A DNA stretch of 11,628 bases from an uncultured Eubacteriales bacterium (GTDB lineage: Bacteria > Bacillota > Clostridia > Lachnospirales > Lachnospiraceae), in the NCBI GenBank assembly GCA_900321505.1, contig ONWK01000174.1, positions 1-11,628 of the forward strand. The letters run 5' to 3'. This document shows, piece by piece, positions 1 through 6,595 of this stretch. Position numbers and translations under genes: made by a program. Below the pieces are notes generated by a model that was not told the DNA's origin, made no database searches, and saw only the letters and a program-made list of their open reading frames with translations. Position 1 is the stretch's first letter, and each line of letters starts with the position of its first letter.

Positions 1-168
1 ATACTCGAGGACTATATGGAAACGGGAGCTCAGGATGTATACCGCATCCGACAGGATAACGGGAAGGAATTCCTGCTTCCTGCAGTCGATGAATTCATCA
101 AAAAGGTTGATGTTGAGGGAAGAAAGATGATCATCCGTCTGATCCCGGGTATGGTGGATGAAGAGTGA
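1..168 (+). CDS. rimM: RimM, 30S ribosome maturation factor (C-terminal fragment)
   Basis: Frame 1 is open from the first base to a TGA at 166-168 and gives 55 residues; the start lies outside the window. RimM binds ribosomal protein S19 and helps mature the 30S head. The fragment contains the end of its PRC-barrel-like domain, with the typical run 'EFLLPAVDEFIKKVD' followed by 'IIRLIPGMVDEE' at the C terminus. In this family the segment 'lLiPavdefv..vd...k.i.v.l.pGll' is characteristic. The identification rests on that pattern and on trmD lying immediately downstream, the conserved rimM-trmD order of bacteria. Nothing suggests truncation other than the window edge. Confidence 0.88.
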   Translation: MLEDYMETGAQDVYRIRQDNGKEFLLPAVDEFIKKVDVEGRKMIIRLIPGMVDEE

Positions 169-183
169 GACCATGGTAAAGGG

Positions 184-248
184 TTCAGGTTTTCTCCTGA
201 AAAAGTATGCAGATCAGGAGCAGAGGATTTTTGTTATATCTGCTTTTT
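184..248 (+). terminator. weak terminator- or attenuator-like hairpins between rimM and trmD
   Basis: The 103-bp gap holds two short inverted repeats. TTCAGG (184-189) pairs with CCTGAA (196-201) over a 6-nt loop. AGCAGA (219-224) pairs with TCTGCT (239-244) over a 14-nt loop and is followed by TTTT (245-248). An alternative second stem is GCAGAT (209-214) with ATCTGC (238-243). Stems of six pairs with a long loop are weak, so partial attenuation or RNA processing is as likely as full termination. No separate trmD promoter is evident. Confidence 0.3.
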
Positions 249-271
249 CATAGATTAGAAGAGGATTGATT

Positions 272-985
272 ATGGAATTTCACGTAATGACACTTTTCCC
301 GGAAATGACTGACATGATCATGGGAGAAAGTATTATCGGAAGGGCGGTAAAAAAAGGTGTTATAAGCACACGTTCCTGGAACATCCGTGATTATGCTCAG
401 AACCGTTCAAGGCATGTGGATGATTATATTTACGGCGGCGGTCCCGGAATGCTGATGCAGGCGGATCCCATTTACCGCTGTTACAAGGGTATACTGGAGG
501 ACCTTGAGGCCCGTGATATCACGGAAAAACCCAGGGCCATCTACCTTTCACCCAAGGGAAGGACCTTCAGGCAGGAGATAGCCGAAGAGCTTTCAGCTGC
601 TCCCGAAACGCCCCTGATCCTTCTCTGCGGCCATTATGAGGGTGTGGATGAACGGGCACTGCAGCTGCTTAATGCGGAGGAGCTCTCCGTGGGTGATTAT
701 ATACTTACCGGAGGGGAGCTGGCGTCCATGATCATAGTTGATGCGGTGGCACGTCTCATTCCCGGTGTCCTGGGAGATGATGACAGCTCGGTATCCGAAA
801 CCTTTCACGATAATCTGCTAGAGTGCCCCCAATATACACGGCCTGAGGTATACGAAGGACTCAGGGTACCCGATGTGCTGCTTTCCGGCAACCATGCAAA
901 GATTGCCGCCTGGCGTCTGGAGCAGTCGGAGATGATAACCAGGGAAAGAAGGCCGGATCTTTATGAAAGGTATCGGGATATTTGA
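272..985 (+). CDS. trmD: tRNA (guanine-N1)-methyltransferase TrmD
   Basis: TrmD methylates N1 of G37 next to the anticodon of a subset of tRNAs, using S-adenosylmethionine, and prevents +1 frameshifting. It acts as a cytoplasmic dimer of the SPOUT (trefoil-knot) class. The 237-residue product, close to the family's usual ~240, starts 'MEFHVMTLFPEM'. It carries the expected motifs in order: 'YGGGPGM', 'YLSPKGRTF', 'LLCGHYEGVDER', 'SVGDYILTGGELA', 'RLIPGVLGDDDS', 'LLECPQYTRP' and 'RRPDLYERY' near the end. I chose ATG 272 over an in-frame TTG at 266 because AGAAGAGG (257-264) sits 7 nt upstream of it and the family begins at this Met. It follows rimM, as in most bacteria, but rplS does not follow. 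All recognised cofactor and substrate motifs look intact. Confidence 0.98.
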   Translation: MEFHVMTLFPEMTDMIMGESIIGRAVKKGVISTRSWNIRDYAQNRSRHVDDYIYGGGPGMLMQADPIYRCYKGILEDLEARDITEKPRAIYLSPKGRTFRQEIAEELSAAPETPLILLCGHYEGVDERALQLLNAEELSVGDYILTGGELASMIIVDAVARLIPGVLGDDDSSVSETFHDNLLECPQYTRPEVYEGLRVPDVLLSGNHAKIAAWRLEQSEMITRERRPDLYERYRDI

Positions 986-988
986 TCA

Positions 989-1017
989 TTGAAATTATAT
1001 CTTATCAGGACTATAAT
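989..1017 (+). promoter_or_regulatory. sigma-A promoter for the wall-binding solute-binding protein
   Basis: TTGAAA (989-994), a 17-bp spacer and TATAAT (1012-1017) match the vegetative consensus very well. The -35 begins 3 bases after the trmD stop, so the next gene is probably transcribed independently of the ribosomal-maturation operon. The predicted start is near 1024. ATACT (1016-1020) and AGTAT (1027-1031) form a 5-bp inverted repeat overlapping the -10 end, a possible but unproven operator. Confidence 0.75.
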
Positions 1018-1068
1018 ACTCCCTGTAGTATATTTACCTTTTATGTTAAATGATGGGAGGAATAAGGT

Positions 1069-2610
1069 ATGAGGTTAAGAACAAGGGGAAAAAGACAGGT
1101 ATGCTTACTGCTGGCGCTGTCTTTTATTTTTTCACTGATGATCGCAGGTTTCGGTCCTGCGAAGGATACAGCAGAGGCAGCAACCCAGGGCTGGATGAAT
1201 GGCTTAAATGCTAATATGGTAAATGTAGTTTCCTGGGATGAGGATCTGCATAACAGCATCAGGGTTGCAACAAAAATATATCCGGAACTGGAATCCAAGA
1301 TTAATTATATCAATATGGGCATAAGCAATAATGATACCCTTCCATATCTTGAGCAGGTACTGAATGGAAAATATAACGGATATACGATCATTTTTGCTGC
1401 AGATATCGCAAATGTGCCAAAATATATCAGGAAAGCGGACGCTATATCCAAGACCGGCTTTAAGGAATCAGACTACAGTAATGCTTATAAATATGTTAAG
1501 GATCTGGGCTCTGTTAACGGGGAGCTTCGTGCCGTAAGCTGGAATCTGTGTCCGGGAAATTTTTATTATAATGTTTCCATTGCAAAGGAAGTACTTGGAA
1601 CCAGCGATCCGGACAAAGTTCAGGAGATGATCTCCACACCGGCAAAGTTTAATGATGTTGCAAAAAAGATGAAGGCTAAGGGTTATTATATGTCAACCGC
1701 AGTGAATAAAACATCGGTTTCATATGATCCGGATGCCGGTTATCCCAAGTTCTGTTTTTTTCAGTTACAGGAGTTATTGAAGACCTATGATTATAAATCA
1801 TATGACACAGGCTCTTATATATGGAATGATGGATGGTTTCAAGATTTTAAAAACGGAAAAGTTTTCTGTTTTTACGGGACAATATGGATGAAGTCACTGC
1901 TGTGGGGAAATGGAGTGGAAGACGGGAAATACGCTGTATGTGAAGGCCCTGTCAGCTTTAACTGGGGCGGAACATTCCTTTTTGCAAAGGATCTCGGAAA
2001 TCAGGGGGCTGCGGCTGCAAAGCTCCTTACGGCACTGACCTGCGATGAAAAGGTTATGACGGCGATCGCAAAAGAGAAAAACGATTTTGTTAATAACAAG
2101 GCAGTAAATAAGAAACTTGCTGCAGATTCATCCATGGGAGATGTATTCTTTGCAGGAAAACAGAATGCTTACGGCATGTGGCATAACGAAGCGCTGAAGC
2201 TCGGCGGGGAGTCTGAAGCAGGCGGCGGTTCATCTGCCGGTAAGTCAGGCTGGGTAAAAGATAACGGAAAATGGAAATATTATAGAGCTGACGGAACACA
2301 GGTTAAGAGCGCATGGCAGAAAATATCCGGAAAATGGTACTACTTTGATTCCAAGGGGTACATGGTAAACGGATGGCAGAAGATCAATAAGAAATGGTAT
2401 TATTTCAAGAACGGAGTAATGCAGAACGGCTGGAAGAAGATATCCGGAAAATGGTACTACTTCAAAAACGGCGAGATGAAGACCGGCTGGCTTAAGATCA
2501 GTGGAAAATGGTATTACTTTAACAGCGACGGAAGCATGGTGACAGGATCAAAGAAGATCGGTGGAAAGACATATAAATTTGACAGCTCGGGAGTATGTCA
2601 GAATCCGTAG
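1069..2610 (+). CDS. secreted solute-binding-like protein with C-terminal choline-binding (cell-wall-binding) repeats
   Basis: The product has 513 residues. Residues 1-37 form a Sec signal peptide: basic start, hydrophobic core 11-29, and a likely signal peptidase I site after 'AEA'. There is no lipobox Cys. Residues ~48-378 resemble a family-1 extracellular solute-binding domain of carbohydrate ABC importers: 'VNVVSWD' first strand, 'KFNDVAKKMKAKGYYM', an aromatic-rich core with 'YGTIWM', then 'GGTFLFAKD'. A Gly/Ser linker (~379-392) leads to six ~20-residue repeats of the GW-x-K-(I/N)-x-GKWYYF-x-x-G type (394-513), as in choline- or glucan-binding proteins. GGGAGG (1055-1060) lies 8 nt before ATG 1069. 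No permease or ATPase gene is adjacent. Binders of this class are normally lipoproteins, so wall-repeat anchoring is unusual. It may be a sugar or glycan scavenger or a sensor. The repeats are certain, the SBP class is likely, and the ligand is unknown. Confidence 0.82.
   Translation: MRLRTRGKRQVCLLLALSFIFSLMIAGFGPAKDTAEAATQGWMNGLNANMVNVVSWDEDLHNSIRVATKIYPELESKINYINMGISNNDTLPYLEQVLNGKYNGYTIIFAADIANVPKYIRKADAISKTGFKESDYSNAYKYVKDLGSVNGELRAVSWNLCPGNFYYNVSIAKEVLGTSDPDKVQEMISTPAKFNDVAKKMKAKGYYMSTAVNKTSVSYDPDAGYPKFCFFQLQELLKTYDYKSYDTGSYIWNDGWFQDFKNGKVFCFYGTIWMKSLLWGNGVEDGKYAVCEGPVSFNWGGTFLFAKDLGNQGAAAAKLLTALTCDEKVMTAIAKEKNDFVNNKAVNKKLAADSSMGDVFFAGKQNAYGMWHNEALKLGGESEAGGGSSAGKSGWVKDNGKWKYYRADGTQVKSAWQKISGKWYYFDSKGYMVNGWQKINKKWYYFKNGVMQNGWKKISGKWYYFKNGEMKTGWLKISGKWYYFNSDGSMVTGSKKIGGKTYKFDSSGVCQNP
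2248..2607 (+). repeat. tandem wall-binding repeat array (six ~20-codon units)
   Basis: In-frame units encode residues 394-413, 414-434, 435-453, 454-472, 473-492 and a degenerate last unit 493-513. Units 2 and 4 share an identical 23-base stretch (2323-2345 and 2440-2462), which points to fairly recent duplication or homogenisation between units. The central units keep the Trp-Tyr-Tyr-Phe core; the first has 'KWKYY' and the last 'KTYKF', as is common at array ends. Confidence 0.85.
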
Positions 2611-2655
2611 ATCATCATGATCCGTAAGTGCTTTTTTCGGAAACACGGAACAGAT

Positions 2656-2692
2656 AACGCGGGATGTCTGATAACAGATATCCTGCGTTTTT
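2656..2692 (+). terminator. strong Rho-independent terminator after the wall-binding protein
   Basis: AACGCGGGATGTCTG (2656-2670) and CAGATATCCTGCGTT (2675-2689) form a continuous 15-bp stem with two G-U pairs, capped by the 4-nt loop ATAA. The T run covers 2688-2692. It makes the upstream gene a probable single-gene transcription unit. Confidence 0.88.
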
Positions 2693-2732
2693 GAACATAT
2701 CGAAGGCATATTGAAGTGCGGAATATGAAAAC

Positions 2733-2761
2733 TTGCATCTTCCGTAAAATCATGTTATACT
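2733..2761 (+). promoter_or_regulatory. sigma-A promoter of the lipoprotein/two-component operon
   Basis: TTGCAT (2733-2738), a 17-bp spacer and TATACT (2756-2761) form a good vegetative promoter. The predicted start is near 2768, leaving a ~70-nt leader. The leader contains GGTTTCA twice (2787-2793 and 2800-2806) and a further TTTCA at 2820-2824. Together with the terminator at 2656-2692 this accounts for most of the 227-bp gap from 2611 to 2837; I see no gene in it. Confidence 0.7.
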
Positions 2762-2837
2762 GTCACTTATCTATGTGTGATCGAGGGGTTTCACTGGATG
2801 GTTTCATTATTTCTAACGATTTCAGGGAGAAGGAAAC

Positions 2838-3479
2838 ATGAAAAAGAAAATTGCAATGCTCCTTACAGGTATATTGCTGGCACTGGGTATGACAGCCTGT
2901 GGCAGTAAGGAGGAGACAAGCACAGATATGGCTGCGTCTGCTACTGAAGGCGGTGCGTCCACCGAAGCAGCAATGACACTTCAGGATGAAATACTTTCAT
3001 TTGTGGGAACCGAACTGCCGGCTATTGAAGCAGAGCGGAATGAGGCGGTTGCGCTTTTTAACGCTTACTTTTCGGAAAACAGCGACAGGGATTCGGATAA
3101 ATGGATGACAACTCTTACCGAACAGGCGCTTCCCAAGTATGATTCATATCTGAGCAAGCTTAATGCCATCCCGGTGGTTCATGAGGATGTTGCCAATCTG
3201 AAGAAGCTCTATGTAGAGAGTGCGGATCTTCAGCGTGCGGCCATCGAGGATGTTATAAACGCTATAAAGAATGTTGATACGAGTCTGCTTGAATATGCAC
3301 AGAACAAGGTAAATGATTCTCACGGCAAGCTTCAGGAATATGAAACTAAGCTCAGAGATCTGTGCAAGGCTAACAATATCAACCTTGAGGGAAGAGTGAC
3401 ACAGGAAGCCGAGACGGAAGCAACTACCGAGACTACTGAAAAAGCCACCGAAAAAGCTACGGAAGCTGCCGGTGAATAA
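2838..3479 (+). CDS. putative lipoprotein heading a two-component operon
   Basis: The product has 213 residues and I do not recognise a named family. Residues 1-20 are a lipoprotein signal peptide ending 'LGMTA' before Cys21, so the mature protein should be lipid-anchored to the outer face of the membrane. A Ser/Thr/Ala/Glu-rich linker runs to ~46. Residues ~47-182 look almost wholly helical, with charged heptad-like stretches (e.g. ~115-178) suggesting a helical bundle or coiled coil. The tail (~188-213) is low-complexity Thr/Glu/Ala with 'EKATEKATEA'. The start is set by AGAAGGA just upstream and by the signal peptide. The response-regulator gene begins 23 bp after the stop with no terminator between, so cotranscription is likely. 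It could be an accessory ligand- or stress-sensing partner of the kinase, or an effector of the same response; both are inference. Confidence 0.85.
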   Translation: MKKKIAMLLTGILLALGMTACGSKEETSTDMAASATEGGASTEAAMTLQDEILSFVGTELPAIEAERNEAVALFNAYFSENSDRDSDKWMTTLTEQALPKYDSYLSKLNAIPVVHEDVANLKKLYVESADLQRAAIEDVINAIKNVDTSLLEYAQNKVNDSHGKLQEYETKLRDLCKANNINLEGRVTQEAETEATTETTEKATEKATEAAGE

Positions 3480-3502
3480 GGGATTTTTAAAAGGGTGAAG
3501 CT

Positions 3503-4186
3503 ATGGGAGAGACGAAGATCCTTGTAGTGGATGATGAGCCCAGGATGCGTAAACTGGTCAGGGATTTCCTTAATAAGGAAGGGTACTCAGTGACGGAAGC
3601 CTGCGACGGAGAGGAAGCATATAATATCTTTCTGAAGTCAAAGGATATCGCGCTCATCATAATGGATATTATGATGCCGAAGATGGATGGATACGAGGCA
3701 GCCGAGGAGATACGTAAGCTGTCAAAGGTTCCGATCATTCTTCTTACTGCAAAATCCGAAGAAAAGGATGAACTGAGAGGCTTTTCCATCGGTGTTGATG
3801 AATATATCACAAAGCCCTTCAGTCCCAGAGTTCTTGTGGCAAGAGTAAATGCCATACTGAGAAGAACGACACAGGAAGAAAGCGTACAGTCTCTGGAGGC
3901 AGGCGGTATCTTCCTTGATATCACGGCACATCAGGTGACTGTGGACGGTAATCCTGTAGAGCTTTCATATAAAGAGTTCGAACTCCTGCAGTTCTTTATG
4001 GAGAATCAGGGAATAGCACTTTCCAGAGAGAAGATACTGAACGGCGTCTGGAATTATGACTATTTCGGAGATGCAAGAACTATCGACACTCATGTTAAAA
4101 AGCTAAGGGCAAAGTTGGGTGAACAGGGAAAATATATTCATACCATCTGGGCTATGGGATATAAATTTGAAGTGACTAAGGAGTAA
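3503..4186 (+). CDS. OmpR/PhoB-family response regulator
   Basis: This cytoplasmic transcription factor, 227 residues, is probably phosphorylated by the downstream kinase. The receiver domain (~4-120) has the acidic pair Asp10-Asp11 in 'VVDDE', phosphoacceptor Asp55 in 'IIMDIMMP', Thr82 in 'LLTAKS' and Lys104 in 'ITKPFSP'. All the switch residues are present. The C-terminal winged helix (~132-225) has 'LSYKEFELLQFF', 'SREKILNGVW' and the recognition-helix signature 'DARTIDTHVKKLRAKLG', ending 'YIHTIWAMGYKFE'. Length is normal for the family. AAGGGTG (3491-3497) precedes ATG 3503. It lies between the lipoprotein and kinase genes, 8 bp from the kinase. The target genes cannot be read from sequence, though its own operon is a common target in such systems. 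Confidence 0.97.
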   Translation: MGETKILVVDDEPRMRKLVRDFLNKEGYSVTEACDGEEAYNIFLKSKDIALIIMDIMMPKMDGYEAAEEIRKLSKVPIILLTAKSEEKDELRGFSIGVDEYITKPFSPRVLVARVNAILRRTTQEESVQSLEAGGIFLDITAHQVTVDGNPVELSYKEFELLQFFMENQGIALSREKILNGVWNYDYFGDARTIDTHVKKLRAKLGEQGKYIHTIWAMGYKFEVTKE

Positions 4187-4194
4187 TACGGAGC

Positions 4195-5742
4195 ATGAGA
4201 TTGGCAGGCGGACCCTCCAACCGGTTCAGACATTCCCTCCGCTTCAAGCTTGCAGGGCTTGTAGTGAGTATTACTGTTGTCGCTATTCTGGCAGCATGGT
4301 TCCTCAGCAATAATCTTATAAAAAATTTCTATATATTGGACGCGAGAAGTAATCTTATCACGACATACGAATCCTGTAATGCTTTATTCAAGGATAGTAT
4401 GGGATTTCCGCGTCCTTTTTTGATATCTTCGGGAGAACTCTATGAAAGGGTTGATAACCCGTCAAATGCCACCATATTCATCATTGATTACAGAAATAAC
4501 CAGTTATATTCATCTGTGGTAATAAATGATGCGGAAGCGGAATCTCTTCAGAAGGTGATCGATGATTTTGATTTCAGTTCCCTGAGAAATGCCGATCCGA
4601 AATATAAGTTCCTGAACTGGGACGGATCCTTTGATCTGGTGGGGCTTCTGGATAACGGCTATGTGATAATTCTTGAACGTCCGCTGGAGCAGCTTAATAA
4701 CAGTATTCTTTTTTCAAGCAGACTCTTTCTTATCGTTGCCATTGTGATCATTTCTCTTGAAACCGGCGTAATCCTAATTTTCTCAAATACAGTGACAAAG
4801 CCCATCATCCGCATGTCGCATGTGGCAAGGAAAATGTCACGTATGGATTTCGAGGCAAAGGCTCCGGAAACCAGTAATGATGAGATAGGTGAGCTGGGCC
4901 ACAGCATGAATGAACTGAGCACCAAGCTTGAACAGTCCATTTCCGAACTTAAATCTGCAAATGCATCACTGGCGCAGGATATCGAAGAGAAAGAGAAGAT
5001 AGAGGAAATGCGCTCGGAATTCCTGTCGCATGTATCCCATGAGCTTAAAACGCCACTGGCTCTGATACAGGGCTACGCCGAGGGCCTGAAGGATGCGGTA
5101 CAGGATGATCCTGAAAGCCGTGAATTCTACTGTGATGTTATCGTGGATGAGGCATCCAAGATGAATACGCTGATCATGCGGCTGCTCAATCTTAATGAGC
5201 TTGAGTTCGGAACCGAGAAGCTTAATATAGCCCGCTATGATCTGTCAAAACAGCTGAAAAATGTTATAGCCAATAACAGGATACTGATGGATCAGAAGCA
5301 GGTAAAGCTTGAAACAGAGTTCAGCGATAATCTCTTTGTCTGGGCAGATGCTTTTATGATGGAGGAGGTGTTCACCAACTACCTCTCAAATGCCATACAT
5401 TATGTTGAGGAAGGCGGTGTGATCCGGGTAACGGCGGAAAAGAGAGAAAATAATGTCAGAGTCTCTGTTTATAACAAAGGTCCCAGACTTTCCGATGAAG
5501 CGCTTGAAAAGGTATTCATAAAATTCTATAAGGAAGATGCGGCAAGGACAAGAGAATACGGTGGGTCGGGCATAGGGCTTTCCATAGTGGAAGCCATTCA
5601 GAAATCCCATGGACAGGACTATGGTGTCTATAATGCGGAGGATGGCGTTGTATTCTACTATGAGCTTGACGGAAGCGCGGGAAGCAGTGATGAAAAGGTT
5701 TACAAAAATACCCCGATAACAGTTGACGGCGATAAGGAATAA
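4195..5742 (+). CDS. membrane sensor histidine kinase (HAMP-HisKA-HATPase)
   Basis: The product has 515 residues. TM1 is ~18-40, an extracytoplasmic sensor region of ~130 residues spans ~41-172, and TM2 is ~173-197. HAMP follows (~198-250), then a coiled linker (~245-275). HisKA has the phosphoacceptor His282 in 'FLSHVSHELKTPLALI'. The ATP-binding domain has an N box 'FTNYLSNAIHY' (Asn396, Asn400), a G1 region 'VYNKGP' and a G2 box 'GGSGIGLSIV'. G1 carries Asn428 where many kinases have Asp, a variation I recall from VanS-like kinases. The ~25-residue tail after the catalytic domain is polar. The gene starts 8 bp after the response regulator; AAGGAG (4178-4183) inside the upstream gene is its ribosome binding site. 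It presumably phosphorylates that regulator. The signal is unknown; the neighbouring lipoprotein could supply it. Confidence 0.96.
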   Translation: MRLAGGPSNRFRHSLRFKLAGLVVSITVVAILAAWFLSNNLIKNFYILDARSNLITTYESCNALFKDSMGFPRPFLISSGELYERVDNPSNATIFIIDYRNNQLYSSVVINDAEAESLQKVIDDFDFSSLRNADPKYKFLNWDGSFDLVGLLDNGYVIILERPLEQLNNSILFSSRLFLIVAIVIISLETGVILIFSNTVTKPIIRMSHVARKMSRMDFEAKAPETSNDEIGELGHSMNELSTKLEQSISELKSANASLAQDIEEKEKIEEMRSEFLSHVSHELKTPLALIQGYAEGLKDAVQDDPESREFYCDVIVDEASKMNTLIMRLLNLNELEFGTEKLNIARYDLSKQLKNVIANNRILMDQKQVKLETEFSDNLFVWADAFMMEEVFTNYLSNAIHYVEEGGVIRVTAEKRENNVRVSVYNKGPRLSDEALEKVFIKFYKEDAARTREYGGSGIGLSIVEAIQKSHGQDYGVYNAEDGVVFYYELDGSAGSSDEKVYKNTPITVDGDKE

Positions 5743-5752
5743 ATGGTAAACT
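5723..5752 (+). promoter_or_regulatory. possible promoter upstream of rubrerythrin
   Basis: TTGACG (5723-5728), an 18-bp spacer and TAAACT (5747-5752) overlap the end of the kinase gene. The -35 is good but the -10 matches only four of six positions. Downstream, CCGGA (5770-5774) and TCCGG (5784-5788) form a small inverted repeat without a T run, in the 74-bp gap. No clear PerR-type palindrome is visible. Read-through from the two-component operon is an alternative. Confidence 0.33.
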
Positions 5753-5816
5753 TTACAGTATAAGTATGACCGGAGAGAGCTGTTCCGGATTATTATATTA
5801 AGGGAGGTTTTGAAGC

Positions 5817-6356
5817 ATGAAATTTGTATGTTCAGTATGTGGTTATGTTTTTGAGGGTGATGCCGCACCGGCTGAGTGCCCCGTATGTCACGCACCGGCA
5901 TCCAAGTTCAATAAGATGGATGAAGATATGGCATGGGCTGCAGAGCATGTTGTGGGAGTTGCACAGGGTGTTCGTGAAGATATCATTGAGGATCTTCGCT
6001 CGAATTTCACAGGAGAGTGCTCTGAGGTTGGTATGTATCTTGCCATGGCACGTGTTGCATTCCGTGAGGGTTATCCCGAGGTTGGCCTTTATTTTGAGAA
6101 GGCAGCTTACGAAGAAGCAGAGCATGCCGCAAAGTTCGCCGAGCTGCTTGGCGAGGTACTGACAGACAGTACAAAGAAGAATCTTGAGATGCGTGTTGAT
6201 GCAGAGAACGGTGCTACCGCAGGTAAGACTGATCTGGCAAAGCGTGCTAAGGAGCTTAACCTCGATGCCATCCATGATACAGTACATGAAATGGCCCGCG
6301 ATGAGGCAAGACACGGAAAGGCATTCAAGGGCCTGCTGGACAGATACTTCAAGTAA
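5817..6356 (+). CDS. reverse rubrerythrin (N-terminal rubredoxin, C-terminal diiron domain)
   Basis: This 179-residue cytoplasmic protein should reduce H2O2, and in some anaerobes O2, to water with electrons passed through its iron centres. Residues 1-35 are a rubredoxin-type Fe(SCys)4 domain: Cys5 and Cys8 ('CSVCGY') and Cys21 and Cys24 ('CPVCHAP'). Residues ~50-179 are a ferritin-like four-helix diiron domain with ligand motifs 'GECSEVGMYL' (Glu67/Glu70), 'YEEAEHA' (Glu100, His103), the Glu-containing 'NLEMRVDAENG' and 'DEARHGK' (Glu163, His166). Classical rubrerythrin has the rubredoxin domain at the C terminus; this order is the 'reverse' type known from Clostridium acetobutylicum. AGGGAGG (5801-5807) gives a strong ribosome binding site. 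Codon use is clean and highly expressed in style. A small membrane-peptide gene follows after 35 bp. Peroxide or oxygen defence is well supported by family; regulation is not evident. Confidence 0.95.
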   Translation: MKFVCSVCGYVFEGDAAPAECPVCHAPASKFNKMDEDMAWAAEHVVGVAQGVREDIIEDLRSNFTGECSEVGMYLAMARVAFREGYPEVGLYFEKAAYEEAEHAAKFAELLGEVLTDSTKKNLEMRVDAENGATAGKTDLAKRAKELNLDAIHDTVHEMARDEARHGKAFKGLLDRYFK

Positions 6357-6391
6357 AAAGATCTGTAATCCGATAGAGGGAGGAAATACAC

Positions 6392-6517
6392 ATGAAGAAA
6401 GACAAAGAATTCTCGGTTCCGTTGATGGCATTTACATTCTTTTTTGCTGTCACCTTCTATATCCTCATGATAGGATTCCATTACTGGCACTGGCATAGTG
6501 GAAAAATAGAACAATAA
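6392..6517 (+). CDS. single-span membrane microprotein with His/Trp-rich C terminus
   Basis: This 41-residue open reading frame, too short for most gene callers, has a near-ideal ribosome binding site GGGAGGA (6378-6384), 7 nt before ATG 6392, and ends in TAA (6515-6517). The peptide starts 'MKKDKEFSVP', has one hydrophobic span (~9-29) with many Phe and Met, and then 'FHYWHWHSGKIEQ'. The positive N terminus predicts N-in/C-out topology, which would put three closely spaced His and two Trp at the outer membrane face. It lies 35 bp downstream of rubrerythrin and ahead of the shared terminator, so cotranscription is likely. I recognise no family. A metal- or haem-binding role, or a small regulatory subunit of a membrane complex, would fit the His cluster, but this is inference. 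The ribosome binding site, peptide character and operon position argue that it is real. Confidence 0.7.
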   Translation: MKKDKEFSVPLMAFTFFFAVTFYILMIGFHYWHWHSGKIEQ

Positions 6518-6595
6518 TGGCACAGCAAGACTCTTAGGGGCTGCTGTTGAGACATTTCGGCTAAGCCGATAATAGAATAAAAGCATTTTTAAAGA

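Noticed and set aside
173..253. 26-codon frame between rimM and trmD
   Set aside because: ATG 173 has no convincing ribosome binding site and the frame spans the two hairpins. It is most likely chance.
5770..5788. CCGGA/TCCGG inverted repeat before rubrerythrin as a terminator for the kinase gene
   Set aside because: The stem is only 5 bp with a 9-nt loop and is followed by mixed A/T rather than a T run, so termination is not supported.
5832..6431. 199-codon minus-strand frame opposite rubrerythrin
   Set aside because: It lies entirely across rubrerythrin and the start of the microprotein gene. The Cys/His-rich translation is a reverse-complement artefact of the real protein, and no ribosome binding site is present.
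6184..6498. 104-codon + frame overlapping rubrerythrin and the microprotein
   Set aside because: It is out of frame with both supported genes and its start is internal without a ribosome binding site. The 41-codon frame at 6392-6517 has the good ribosome binding site and a coherent membrane-peptide character.
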